Shown piece after piece: positions 35,814 through 48,376 of a stretch of DNA of 64,000 nt. Each line of letters starts with the position of its first letter. The first letter of the stretch is position 1. This stretch comes from Tachypleus tridentatus. Lineage: Eukaryota; Arthropoda; Merostomata; Xiphosura; Limulidae. The DNA is taken from contig NC_134834.1 of assembly GCF_004210375.1 (NCBI RefSeq), positions 90,648,170 through 90,712,169 on the forward strand, read 5' to 3'. The notes beneath the pieces are model-generated. The model was not told the DNA's origin. It saw only the letters and a program-made list of their open reading frames with translations, and did no database searches. Position numbers and translations under genes: made by a program.

Positions 35814-38800
35814 ATTAAACTTGCTTTATGAAGAATCGCCTATAATTACGTTTGTTGTGAAACATATTATCAAAATAAATACTTGTTAGTGGATGCTTTA
35901 GCATTCTAGATAGTGTGTTTGACCTATCGAATAGTGCGTTTTTGGAAGTGGATGGAACCGAACCAAATTGGAAGAAAAAATCATTGATACTGATAGGGAA
36001 ATATATTCTTCTTTTTCATCAAACTGCCATTAAACGTAAGGTATTAGATGCTCTATATTGTTTTTATCTTCTCACTATTTGTCAGGCTTCTACCTGACTT
36101 ATGTACAAGTGTAAGTGACACGAAGCTAGTAATTCATCTTTAAGCTTATTCGTCTTTATTTGTATTATTTACAGCAATACTCGAATTATCTCTTCGTTAC
36201 AACTTTCCCTGTGTAATTTATAGACTGGAAGATCTGAGTTATAATCAAAGTGGGAAACAGCTAATAACTGGGTCTACTCTTTTACTTTTCATCGTCCACC
36301 TCACAATTTCAGCTTGAGGCACTAAACCAGAAGTCAGAATAAGTTGTGCTTGTTGACTTGTAAAACGATATAAGTATAGAAATTATTCGAGGAAACTCTG
36401 GTGGAAGAGAAAGCCATTACTACTTAATTTGTTTCCTGTAAGGATAAACATGTCAGAAGAATGATTTATTTAAATTTCGGGGTGTAAGAATGTCTTTATT
36501 TATAACAATATGTTGAAATAATAAATCGTTTAATTTGGCTGGGTAAATACTTACATCAAAATTTGATAAGGATTGTTTATTGAGCCTTTATAATTAACTA
36601 TCTGTGGTCCAGGCTTTGAAATAAATAAAAACGGTTTTCATAACATAAGTAAAAAGGGTAATTACTAAAAAAACCTTACATTTAAAATAATTATATCCTT
36701 CAACGTATTATACCTTTTTTTCACGGAAACATTTTACCTTGAGAATCATAAATAAGTATTATACAGGAATGTTTGTACATGGCGCAGGTGCTTCAAAGCC
36801 ATATTATATTAGTTAAGTAAATTTCTTTTATTTTAAATTAATACTTTTTTACATATCTCCTTACTTTAAATTTCAACAAAGCTAGAGGAATAAATAAGTT
36901 ATATTAAAATAATTTTATGGCATCTTTCATGTCTAATGCACACCTCTCTTACATGCAGACCTTTCATAATTATTTTCCTCCATCCACTTCAACAGTCGGA
37001 TTACACAGAAATCTATATGCGCTATGTCTGATGACTGAACCAGAACGTCTCCGTATCGAATTACATGAATACTCATATCAGTCTTCAGATGCTTGATGTA
37101 TAAGATGATTGAAAGGATAATTCGTAGAATCAACTCGTACACCCGTAAACATGTACTGCCTTCTTAGACGGGGAACCTTCTTAATTATGTTGTGTGCTAT
37201 CGCCTGAAACATGTAAACACCTTTTTTCTCTGACCTTTATGTTCGAGGAATATTATCTGTTACAAGACACTGCATTAAACTTACTATTTGTAGGTTGCCT
37301 TCTTGATATTCCTGATTCTTTAAATAGTCTATATCTCTTTATATTCCAATGTTGTTCTGTATGAGAGACATATAAATCTTTAAAATAGTAAATTCCCTAT
37401 CCAAACTTGTAACAAGACATTGCACTTAACTTACACAGTTTTGGTACGACCTCTTGCTGGTCGCATTCAGGATGGTCCTGGTAATCCAAGTTGATCGAAA
37501 TTCCATTGCTTTACAAGGGATATATCACCTTGCAAATTCTAAATTCCCTCTCTCTGCACGTCTTTATAACTTAAGTATATAAGGCTTAAGTACATACTAT
37601 TCCAAAAGCGATCTCAATACCTAAAAAATTCCAAACAATGTCAAAGTGTAGTTCTAAAGCGTTCCAATCCGATGCGGCTTTATTTCATCTGTGGTTGTCA
37701 CATGACTAGATGATTTGCATATACTAAATAGTTATAATAAAACGTTCATATTGATGATATGAACAGTTTGCGTGTAAGGATACGAAATATCACTAGTATC
37801 AACGAACACTGTTTTTTAATAGATGATGTTTGAGTAATTTTACTGAGGAATAGGTAATTTAGCTCGATTACTAATTTCTGAAAGAATACTGGAACTTTTT
37901 GCATCCGTTTAGAAATATGATCTTCTATGTAAACATTTTTCTGAGTAACGTTTCAATACTGAAAGTGCCTTTGGTGGAACTGAGCTACGTTGAAGTAGTT
38001 TTTCGATAGATAATTATTCTAAATATAAAGATATAAAGAACTGCCTTCGCTCCACGTGACTTCAATTACACCGTATCTTCTTTCTCTTCATTCAACCTTA
38101 ATCCCATCTATTCTAGGGATTAGTCATTAGGGTGTTTTACCTTAGTCCATATTTTTTACACCACGGTGACTAACCCTAAATAGAGACTTCAGCTACCCCT
38201 TTATTAGTCAGCAAATAAATTACTCGTGAAAGTGTAATGTTTTATTGTGTAATACACAATTATTTCACTAATTAATGATTGGGAGATTAAAACTAGTTTA
38301 CATTTCCAAGATAAGTTTCGATGTATGTGACTGTTTGAACACCATTTTCTTTGTTTTATTATTAATTGTGAATGCACTTAGGATACAAGTTATAATATAT
38401 ATCTGTATGGTATGTATAAAACTATGACAGTCTTATAGAAGACAAAAAATTCGAAACAAAAATACCCAATGTACCATTTTTTTGAATACTCAAATTTAGT
38501 AACTACTTTCGTAGCATAATTGTCACCTTTCTCAGTACGAATAGAAGATACTTGTTTCTGTTATTCTTACAATGTTAAGATTGCACGAGAGCTGAAGAAG
38601 ATGAACAATTTCTTATTGATATCAGTTTTGTTTATCAACATGAGAAAACGTTTTAGATCTATCTGGAAGGTTGGATGCCTTACCTTCATCTTCGTATATA
38701 TGTATGTGTAAACAGAAAGCGAACTTCCACACCAAGTTAGTTCTTAAATCTGCTTAATGAAAAACCATTGTACAATAAAACTTCTTTTCACTCTATATGT

Positions 38801-40218
38801 TCATGCGGATAGACAAAGTATATAAAACCGGATTTGGAATGTACTTCACCGAATCCTTTCGTTTTGAGTACAGTAACCCTCACCAACCCCACTCGACACA
38901 GATATAAATTGATAAAATGTTGGATATTTCTTGTGTACTTCGATTGATCTGATTCCAACTTTACGATATAAGCGTTTATTTTGTAAATAAAGGACCCATA
39001 GATCCCAGTTTTGTATAATCCTGTTAGTTAAGAGAGACTAGGAAGTAAAAACATACGATTTCAAAACGGATAAAGCAGTTTTAATCTGAGCAAGTATTTA
39101 TTTAACACAATTGGATGTAAACACAAACATAAACAGGAATTATCCCTTCTTTAACTGTTTAAACTCAGAATCTCATAAAAATACGAACTACATCCTTTAC
39201 TTAACTTACATTTTTATTATTCAAGCATCGTAATTGTACACTAAACTCACCTTATAACTTACTAGATTAGAATGACCTTCAAGTAATATTTGTTAAATCA
39301 TGTTTCAGTTCAATTAAATATATCTATGAACATTAACATAGACGTGAACTTTAAGGATTAACCAACACCTCAATGTTGCGCAACTGATACCAATTTTATG
39401 GAATAATATTAAATATTTTATTGAACATATGAAATTAGTGTACGTGAAAGCTTATTATATTTTATACGTTACTTCAAAAACTTCAAGGTATTGTCAAAAG
39501 GCATTTACATTAAATAAATGAAAATAAAAACAAACAATAACAGCATATGAAAATATCATTATAATATTTCGAAAGCATCAGGTATAATCTTAAAGTATCA
39601 TTAAGAATAATACTATTGTATGTATTCATATTAGTATACATTTTCAAATCTTTACATCAAGACTGAAACGTGAAGTAAAACATGTCATCGATAATTCCGT
39701 GTTTTAGAAAATGACAAATGACAAAGGAAAGTGATTTCTGAGAGAAAAAAACATGAATGGATAAAAGGACATATTTTGTCTTTTTTTTTTCTCCATTGGC
39801 AATTGGTATGACAGAGAGAGAGAACGATTTTATGGGTTGTTGTTTAAAGACCACTCTATGAGATTATTTTAAGATGCCAGAAACATGATACGTTTTCTTG
39901 AGGGTTGATATAGAAACCAAATTGAGCAATATACTCAATAAGTATGGAACTAAACTGCCAATAAATCATACTGTGTGATTTTGTTACAGAAATTACATGA
40001 GCAAAAATGACACAAATATCCAGCGGTCTTTCAATTCAACGAAAACATAAATTGGCTTTACTCATCACGTGTCCACAACAAACATATTTACTGCGTGCAT
40101 ATTTTAGTTGTTTTAATAATTTTGAGAAAAGAAAATAAAGTAAACAAAAAGAACGACCATCGAAAATACTTCCAAGTGTTTTTCCTTAATCGACCTTTCC
40201 AAATATTTTGTCTTCCAT
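35814..40218. other. Longest featureless stretch
   Basis: About 4.4 kb without a SINE, array or convincing gene. Small frames at 35915-36097, 36933-37142 (minus), 38520-38711, 39657-39854 (minus) and 40095-40280 have no domain features. Words such as acaagacactgcattaaacttac (about 37261) and acaagacattgcacttaacttac (about 37412) suggest an old repeat of about 150 bp. Relative absence of SINEs is notable beside the rest of the window. Confidence 0.45.
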
Positions 40219-40485
40219 GTTTGTTTGTTTTTAACTTCGCTCAAAGCTACTCGAGGGCTATATGTGCTAGCCGTCCCTAATTTAGAAGTATAAGACTAGA
40301 GGAAAGGGAGCTAGTCATCACCACCCACCGCCAACTCTTGGGCTACTCTTTTACCAATGAATAGTGGGATTGACCGCACACTCTAACGCCCTCACGGCTG
40401 AAAGGGCGAGCATGTTTGGTGCGACCGGGATTTGAACCCGTGACCCTCAGATTACGAGTCGATCGCCTTAACCCACCTGGACACC
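40219..40485 (-). mobile_element. SINE-1 copy, head end trimmed
   Basis: Minus strand: from ggtgtccaggtgggttaagg, through B box cgggttcaaatccc, body, to the caaacaaac tail. The first few head bases (family ggcccggcat) are missing. The frame at 40416-40643 is made from this copy and the next one. Confidence 0.92.
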
Positions 40486-40526
40486 TTATAATTCTATTTT
40501 CAGTAATCATTATTTTCTCTAAAATA

Positions 40527-40651
40527 AGGCCTAGTAGGGCGCTCGATTCTCAGTATGTGAACCACGGATTCGAGTCCCCTTTACCGAATATTTTTAGCCA
40601 TGAAGACGTTAGGTCAATTCCACTCTTCCATGGTAAAGAGTAGCCCAATGA
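40527..40651 (+). mobile_element. SINE-1 copy, 3-prime truncated
   Basis: gcctagtagggcgctcgatt head, B box ggattcgagtcc, then ccatgaagacgttaggtcaa and ggtaaagagtagccca, where it stops. It lies head to head with the preceding copy, 41 bp apart. Confidence 0.75.
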
Positions 40652-41582
40652 CCTTTAAAGTTTATCTTCATACAAACAAGTATGTTTCGTAGAAAATTTG
40701 ACAAAATTTCTAATTCGCGATACAGAATTAGTTACGATAGCGTTGTTTCTTTTTGTATAAAAGTATCAAAATAGTCGCCAGTAAGGAAATAAGCACATCT
40801 CAATTAGTCCTAAATGTAGGTACTTGTATAAACATGAATAATATTTACTGTTAATATTTATATTGTTAATTTTTACATGCACTGATTGTATTCTAGATAA
40901 ATATAAGAAAAAATTACAAGTCTGTGAAAATTATGGCAACGTTACATACAAACATCTGAATTTAAAATGCTGCACAACGATTATAAGCGCTATATAATTG
41001 TATGAAATTATTGTCAAAAAACTATATATTTTATGAAGATGATGTCTTAAAATGAAGAAATGGGATATTTTATTTAATACTAAAAACTTTCCCTTGGAAT
41101 TTCTTTTTAAAAAAAATCCCTTTTTGGAGTTAAAGAGAAGTAATAATTGTAGTTTAATAACAGTCATGGGAAGTTTTAACTTGCATTGAATGGTGTCATA
41201 ACGATATTTGCTATTAATTATAAAAATCGATTCCATTTTCTGGTTATTCTCACATTTTCACGACTAAACCAGCTAGATTACATAGACAGAACAAACAAGA
41301 GCTCTTAACTAAGACCTCTTCTCCTTAAACAAATTTTAACATAATGTTAGCATTACACCGAGAATCGAGTGTTCCCTAATGAGAGGTCTGTGAATAGAGG
41401 AGTGTGAGACACTCTGTCTAAAGACAGATAGCCTTTTAACGTTTACACTGTTTATCCGTACAATCCAAAGTACGCTTCCAGACACGGTGATATTGATTTA
41501 TCTGTAACCTATTCATCAAGGGAACGCGCTTTTCAGTTGGCTAACTATTATGCGTTTCAGAGAACGTTGATTTGAGAATTTA
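40652..41582. other. Gene-free stretch
   Basis: AT-rich. The minus frame at 40931-41236 is rich in Lys, Ile, Leu and Phe from A/T runs and has no domain signature. Confidence 0.5.
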
Positions 41583-42132
41583 ATGAAAGTTTGGGGTTTA
41601 ACAAACACTTATGATACACATAGTTATAGAAAAAAGTATACCGTAAGAGCAACTATTAATATGAACAGTAAAAGCAACTCACACATTTTTGAAACGTACA
41701 CAAAAATATTAGTAAGAACTGCATCCAGGAGTACCTGCGATGAGGGGTCTGTAGTAATGTCTATCGAATGCTTGACGGTCGATGCCACTGGAGAAGGCGT
41801 TCGCCAGTGTTGTGGCTTTTCTTCTTTGGTTTCTATCGAGGATCCAGGGAGTTTTGTTCAGGTTTCGACGACAACGAACAGTCAGTTTAAATCTGTGTTC
41901 GTTTTTCGAGAAACCTGGGCAACCTCTCCCTCCGGTTTTTAATATATGAAACGTCGCTCCTGAAGTGCTTAGCAAGCAGCGCTGAGCCCAGCCATTGTTT
42001 TCTGTTGTCATTAACATTAAAAATAGACTTTTGTCGTAGATCTTCATTGCAGTATTTCACGAGGATTACTGATTATGTTACTTCGATGTGTAGTGACGTT
42101 ATCTTTAGCGGATGTTCAACAAGATTACAAGT

Positions 42133-42160
42133 TGGATGAAACAGCTCAGAAGCTGAAACG
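42133..42160 (+). ncRNA. Hammerhead-like motif, partial
   Basis: TGGATGA (42133-42139) stands in for CTGATGA with two changes. CAGCT (42142-42146) pairs with AGCTG (42151-42155) around CAGA; if the final G counts as the core G, stem II is 4 bp. GAAAC follows at 42155-42159. Stems I and III are not evident. Likely inactive. Confidence 0.35.
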
Positions 42161-42290
42161 TCATGAAAGCGGTTATATCTTTGAAATCTAGTTAGCTCTC
42201 TAGCATAGCCTTTTATAGTGTAGGAGAAGCTACAACCTCAGGGGTTTCTCTGTGGATGGCACATCATTTGGTTGATATTTGGCGACTCAG

Positions 42291-42338
42291 TTCGACAAGC
42301 TTTGCGCTTCAACAACTTCTGCGGAGTGGCTTGTCGAA
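42291..42338. repeat. Inverted repeat, 10-bp perfect arms
   Basis: TTCGACAAGC (42291-42300) and GCTTGTCGAA (42329-42338) are exact reverse complements with a 28-nt interior. Position inside the GC-richer island suggests a structured end of an element. Confidence 0.7.
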
Positions 42339-42546
42339 AATTGCCCATGTAGCTCGACTGTTTGCTTCTTTATCAGGACTCTGCGCCTGACGTTATGTTG
42401 TACTGTTTCCGCTTAGCTGCCTCTTCATGATGAACGAGACAACCTGTGGCGTACTTGCACGTGGATTCTGACGTCACAAGGTGGAGGGCGTTACTATGTT
42501 TCCTGTGCAATAGCGTCCTCTTTCCACCTGAGCAGTGGAAAATTGG

Positions 42547-45500
42547 AAATATACGTCTGTGAAAGCTTTAGAAGAAAGAAGCTAGGACTAAGAAAGAAGC
42601 TAGGACTGCAAAATGATGACCAAACATCACTGAACAAAGACGAATATCGTAATGTTCTTGTAAAGCAGAAAAAAATAAAAATGATATGACATCTATATTC
42701 TTTTTAAGATACTCTAACAATTTCTGTTTTGAAATAGCAGAATATTTGCTTCACAGACTCATATCTAGGACCGTCAGTTATTAATTCTAAACCAGATTCT
42801 TTACTGTTTACAAAAACAAAATTCGTTTAACAAAATAAACTAAATAATTACTGGCGAATGATGAAAGGAAAATTAATACATTCGACAAAATTTAAAGAAA
42901 TAAATAACATTTATGATACGATGTAGAATTTATTATAGATATGTAAAATAAAGCTACTTTATTGAGAAAATAACTCTATCACACGCAATGAAGCCTAACT
43001 TATGAAATAAATTAAACAATACACGATTCTTGTCAACTTTATCGGATGCAAGAAACGCCACCTACTTTTTTTTACTAAGTTCAAAGTAAATCATTATTTG
43101 TGTTTTATTCTTCATCAAAGAAACTGTACTTCTTAAAAGTACGTTAATAACAGAGCACCAATACAACTGCGGATAGTTAAAAAAGCACCAATATCGATAT
43201 TTCTTCCAATAAGCCACCTAGAGACGCATACCAGTAAACTGAAAGATGAACTAAATAGGAAAAAAGGTTCACTTTTTCTTTCTAACACATTATTTAATCA
43301 AGTTATTTTTTTATTTCTGTTGTTAATGGTAAAATAATTTGAATCAACGTAAATTCTCCGAAGTGCAAATAATTATTCAATTCATGTTGACTAGTTTTGT
43401 TTTAAATTATGAAACAAAAAGAAGGAAGATATAATAGTAAGTGGTAATCATATACGTTTCTTAAAATTAGGTCTTAATAATAAATCAGTTAACTGAAGCT
43501 TAGTGGAGCTACAAACAGCAAATTGACCTATTAAAGTTATATTTCCAATGTCTGCGTAAGAATGTGGTGAGGATTATTGACCAATCAGATAAACAGAAAT
43601 GGTTACTCATTTTAACTGGACTTACTTAATAAACTATCTAACCATTCATAACATTTTTCAGTTAGAGCTATTTCGTTATTTTAGTATTTTGCAAAAGGCA
43701 GAAGGTCTAAAGGCTAAGCTAGTATTAAGACAAACGACAAGTATTAGAGGACTTTCAGAGTTTATTTGGTGCATGTACAGTTTTTCTTTGATTACATGTG
43801 ACAAAGAGTACAATAGGAACCAAATCGCACGTCTTCTTGGCTCTCTGACATTACGAGCCTTAAGTTGTATATTGAAAGTAGAATACACTGTCCTTGACAA
43901 CGACACAATGTAAACTTATTGTAGATAATCTCCCAGTTACTGTCTCCAAAGATAGAAAATGATGGTACAAGAAAGTAGTTTATTTACATTTGTGACATTC
44001 TGAAACCTGAACAATAGTAAAAAATGTTTATTTCACAAGATGCTTCTGCAACATTTCCTATACAAACTTAGTTGAGACTTACGTTGTTTAAAAGTTTTCT
44101 TTTATGTTAAGTAGAATGAGGTTTGATAACTTTTGAACCACAAATTATGAATATAACTTTGTAGTCTTATAATGTATTGTTATGGTGTTTAACGTATTGT
44201 TTATTTGCATATGTTACATCTAGTAATTCACGTATTTGAAAATAAGTAAGGAAATTAATTTACTCTTCATTATTATTCAGCAAAGTTTTGTAACTGATAG
44301 ACGCGAGAGGAAGCATATTATGAGGTGCAAAAATGATATTAACGACTTCCTTAACGTTTATTTTATATACACTGCGTGAATTACACAAGTGACAAACGCA
44401 AAACATCTCAGCAGTAAAGGTTTGTAGCTCTGCTTCTGGAACACAATTAATGAGTTTTGTGAACAGAATTCCTGGACGTGTTGTATACAAGCTGCTGTAT
44501 GTGATTAAACCTCTAAAGATGTTCTGTATGTTTTATTTATATGATTGCTATCACAATCCTTCATTCAACTTATTTGTTATGAAAACGTTGTTTTGCAATG
44601 AATGTGATAAAAAAGTAAATATCTCTGTTTCAGTTGACTCATTTTGAACATTTAGTATAAAACGTAACTCGAAAATAAGTAGTAAATGTTACAATGGTTT
44701 GTTTTTGTCTCTTTGTAATATAACACATGAAAGAATTAACGTATAATTGCAATTAATATTATTACAGCTACAAATAGTGTTATAAAATAACGACAATCAC
44801 TACTTCCGGTTTGGTTTGGTGCTAATCACACATCTAATGGCTAAACCATGTGGTCTAAAATTCAAGTTACTGATCGTTCACCCTACACTATATGTATATA
44901 TATTTAATGGTTTCATATAGTCTGCTCTCAGTTGTGACACTATAAAAGTTATTTATCTATGGCCAAACCTCACAAAAGATTTATATATATGTATGTTTTA
45001 TGTATGTAAAGAGTCATGAGGCGAATGACCGCCGTCCATTCATAAGAGACTATATCTAATTGATTACAAAATATTATAGAACCTTTAGCAAAACCTGTAG
45101 TCATTTACAAACCGACGATGCAATTGCTCAGGCGCCTCGACAAAGCAAACAACTATATACAAAATAAGCAAACACTATCAAATGTTGATCCTGGCTTGCC
45201 ATAATAAGATAATTTCACAAGTCGAAACTGTAATAGGCCGACTTCACAAGTCCAAACTGTATGCAAGACATCTAGTGAGATTCAGTCCTCTCACACCAAC
45301 AGCTGAATCCAATGAATCAACGACATGCAATAAGATTCTTTTTTTATAAATCATATGCTCTTCACTTTGTGGTGAGATAAATATATGCTGATTTTTCATA
45401 AATAAACTTAAAAAATACAGTCGTGATAGAAGTATGGTGTAAAGAAGAATAAACAGTTGTGACAACATCTGGAACTTTCAAGAAGGTACCTTTAAAATCA

Positions 45501-46039
45501 AATATTATAGGGACCATTTCTTATAACCATTTGTGCATCCATACGCTGATGCAATTTGTCACGACTAAGCCTAATGGATGGTAACGTGTGTTTCCACTAT
45601 ACGACACATGCATTTTAAAAAACAACTAAAATTTAACAAATGAAAAAGTCTGCATGAATGGAATACTGTTAGAAAACACTTCATGTCTTGATCCAGGGTG
45701 TGGCTGAACCTGAACAACACTTTAATTTTACGAATGTCTTTGATTCGTAGAGTCCATACACCATATTAAAGGTATAAAACTACTTACCTCAAAAACTCTT
45801 TTAAAATGAAAGCTAAACGACCAGTCATCTGCCTTTCGAATGATACGGCAGACAGTGACGTACTTGAAGTAAATAACAACGAAATAAATGAGTGATTTGG
45901 AAGTATATTTCTAGCAGTGATCTTTACTTTATTATGCTCAACGTACTATAATTCCAACTGTCCTTCTAATTTTTTTAACAGAGTCAATGAAAACACGAAT
46001 CTTAGGTGGAGTAAGTTTCATTGTAACTACATATTTTAT
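42547..46039. other. Gene-free stretch
   Basis: About 3.5 kb. Frames at 43599-43913 (plus) and 43676-43906 (minus) overlap on opposite strands, as do 44260-44490 (minus) and 44450-44647. None has a domain. A small 30-bp-spaced duplication of ttcacaagtcgaaactgta sits at 45213-45261. A 14-bp word repeat (gaaagaagctagga) lies near 42578-42608. Confidence 0.5.
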
Positions 46040-46260
46040 TTTCACCACTATTTGTTTTGAAAAACATTTGTTCCTGTCGTGACTAGTTCTGGTAAAGAAA
46101 CTCTAAATGCATTATTGTTTCAACATAATGATATATATTACTCATGTCTCAATGTGTACTGGTGAAGCCACTTCAAATATATTATTTTTGTCAAACCATG
46201 ATTGGTATATCTTGTTCATGTCATAACTAGTATCACAAAGACACTCGAAATAGTAACTGC
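46040..46260. repeat. Diverged tandem repeat, about 70-73-bp unit
   Basis: Three partial units share the order tagt-ctggt-aag-actc-aaat-attatt-caaacat-atat-catgtc, aligned near 46082, 46153 and 46225, with the end of an earlier unit before them. Substitutions are many, so the array is old. Confidence 0.5.
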
Positions 46261-47474
46261 TGTAGCTGTCTTATATTGCTGTCGGTCAAGTAATAAATTA
46301 TTATAGGAGAAGAGCATTGTGAGCTATATTTTAGACGTACGAGCTCATATGTACTATTAGAAGTCATACAGGTGCTATAATATCTGGTTTCCGTATTCCA
46401 TAATAGAGAGAAATTTGTAAAACCAATAAATAAATTAAGTAATGTTCTCACGTCAGAACTATCAGCCGACCTCGTTGTACCTGAATGGGCTTTATTACAG
46501 TCTCAAATAACTGTACTCGAAAATTAATTATTTATTTAAATCGGATGAAGCAATCTGAGAATCTGAAAAACATGTATTACTTTATCACCAATAGAAATGT
46601 TTAACAATGGTTCAATAAATGTAGTCACCACGACAACTGATAGAACTAAGTAAGTAGTAGCTTGGCTCTATTTTTTGTAAATTACAGAGGACTGCAAAAC
46701 AATGAATAAAAGGTTAAAATAAGCATGGATATGAGGCTGTCTTATACGTCTCTAAGAACGTTAATATTGTTGTCTTTCTTAAAAAAAACTGAGTCTATAT
46801 TTTATTTTTAAAGATATAATCTGAACGGTAGTTGCCATTAAAAGAAACAGTAAAGTTACCTGCTGTCATAATTGTAATAAAAAGCAACATTTGAAAGTAA
46901 CATTTTTTTTATTGTTTGAGATATGTTTATTTAGAATGGGTTGCTGCGAACTACAACGTCATGTGTGGGTTTGAGTTGAGGAAGGATGAGTTACTGATTT
47001 TAAATGAGCAGTTTCATAACTTAACAGCGAAGAAGACGTTTGTTTCTTTATTTTATAATTACATCAGAGATAAACTTTAAATTCTATGAAATTAAATAAT
47101 TTGATTTACATTGAAAGTTTAGTATTGGTTTATGTTTCGATATTTCTATAAAAACAAATATAACGAAGCTGTTTTAAATATGCTGGTACTATTTTCGTCA
47201 GTTTTTATTGATTTTTATCACCAGAACTCAGGAAAGTTAGTGCTTGTGCAATTTACAAAATGTGTCATGTTGTAGCTGTAAATACTTCAATAACAATTAT
47301 AAGAAAATTATTACCGTATGTTTAGTCTTCTGTAGTGTGTGTAATAAATTGAAAATATCAGTCATGAATTATTTAATATTTACAATTCTCCGTAAGATTT
47401 TTAAATTCAATATCATTGAGCTTCGAATGCTACGCTATTGATTGTTCTCTAACTTGGGATAATTTGTGAACTTT
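46261..47474. other. Gene-free stretch
   Basis: Frames at 46233-46451 (minus) and 47244-47441 lack features of genes. No repeat recognised. Confidence 0.5.
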
Positions 47475-47689
47475 TTTTTGTTTTGTTTTGAATTTCGCAC
47501 AAAGCTACTCGAGGGCTATCTGCGTTAGCCGTCCCTACTTTAACAGTGTAAGACTAGAGGGAAGGCAGCTATTCATCACCACCCACCGCCAACTCTTGGG
47601 CTACTCTTTTGCCAACGAATAGTGGGATTGACCGTCACATTATAACGCCCCCACGGCTGAAAAAACGAGCATGTTTGGTGCGACCGGAC
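47475..47689 (-). mobile_element. SINE-1 copy lacking the tRNA-like head
   Basis: Tail, body and gcatgtttggtgcgaccgg are close to consensus on the minus strand. Then the copy stops just before the B box. The missing head is found 150 bp further on (47839-47929). Confidence 0.92.
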
Positions 47690-47838
47690 TGTTTAAAAGC
47701 ATTTTGTTTTGTTTTTTGCACTACATACTCAAAACGGTTGATAGAATTTAAAAAGTGTACTCTTTAAAACCGCCTTTAAAAGAAACACAACACATCACTT
47801 ACTAACTTCTATAATGATATTTTGTTAATTCTATTTAA

Positions 47839-47929
47839 GGGTGAGCATGTTTGGCGCGACGGGAATGCGAATCCGCCCACCCTCAGATTAGGAGTCGCAC
47901 GCCTTAACACGCTTAGCCATGCCGAGCCG
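47839..47929 (-). mobile_element. SINE-1 head fragment
   Basis: Minus strand: tcggctcggcatggctaag, gcgtgcgactcctaatctgag, B-box region gcggattcgcattcc, then cgtcgcgccaaacatgctcac, where it stops. It overlaps the end of the previous fragment by the word gagcatgtttgg-gcgac. Confidence 0.88.
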
Positions 47930-47962
47930 AAATAATATTGATCCGGACGTGACACAAAAACA

Positions 47963-48091
47963 TTGTTGTTGTTTTGAATTAAGCACAAAGCTACACAATG
48001 GGCTATCTGTGCTCTGTCCACCACGGGTATCGACACTCGGTTTTTAGCATTGGAAGTTCGCAGACATACCGCTGAGCCACTAGGGGGCGGA
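47963..48091 (-). mobile_element. SINE-2 copy, full length
   Basis: Minus strand: ccgccccctagtggctcagc head with A box, cggtatgtctgcgaacttcc, B-box region ccgagtgtcgatacc, cgtggtggacagagcacag, atagcccattgtgtagc and tail aattcaaaacaac. The minus frame at 47809-48036 is built from these repeats. Confidence 0.92.
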
Positions 48092-48166
48092 GGAATAGCG
48101 ACGTTAACCGTATGGATAATTTTTCTGTTTGAGAAACAATTAGCAAATGTCTGATTTAAGGTAGAA

Positions 48167-48367
48167 AAGTTTGTTTGTTTGTTTGTTTGTTTTGAATTTC
48201 GCGCAAAGCTACTCGAGGGCTATCTGCGCTAGTCGTCCCTAATTTAGCAGTGTAAGACTAGAGGGAAGGCAGCTATTCACCACCACTCACTGCCAACTCT
48301 TTTACCAACGAATAGTGGAATCGATCGTCACATTATAACGCCCTCATGGTTTGGTGCGACCGGGATC
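48167..48367 (-). mobile_element. SINE-1 copy, 5-prime truncated, with target duplication
   Basis: The element ends at gatcccggtcgcaccaaacc, so the tRNA-like head is missing, yet a 9-bp duplication aaggtagaa flanks it (48158-48166 and 48368-48376). It therefore landed already truncated. Two short internal gaps are present. The tail is (GTTT)n on the plus strand. Confidence 0.93.
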
Positions 48368-48376
48368 AAGGTAGAA

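Larger units (their letters stand above)
41583..42546. mobile_element. GC-richer island, probable unclassified retroelement remnant
   Basis: This kilobase is visibly richer in G and C than its surroundings. Two frames overlap on opposite strands (41583-41942 plus, 41709-42047 minus); neither shows a domain that I recognise. Hammerhead-like words occur several times: atgaaacgtcgctcctgaag (41947-41966), a stemmed motif at 42133-42160 and, on the minus strand, ctgataaagaagcaaac (42365-42381). A 10-bp inverted repeat sits at 42291-42338. Together these suggest a Penelope-like or retrozyme remnant, but no reverse transcriptase is visible. Confidence 0.35.

Noticed and set aside
36933..37142. Minus-strand 69-codon frame that looks somewhat protein-like (acidic/Trp segment near its end)
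   Set aside because: No family is recognised, an in-frame stop lies just upstream, and no convincing splice sites were seen. Kept only as a candidate for a conservation check.
41583..42047. Two 112-119-codon frames as genes
   Set aside because: They overlap on opposite strands, have no recognisable domain, and lie in a probable repeat remnant.
43599..43913. 104-codon frame and its 76-codon opposite
   Set aside because: Opposed overlapping frames without a domain or splice context.
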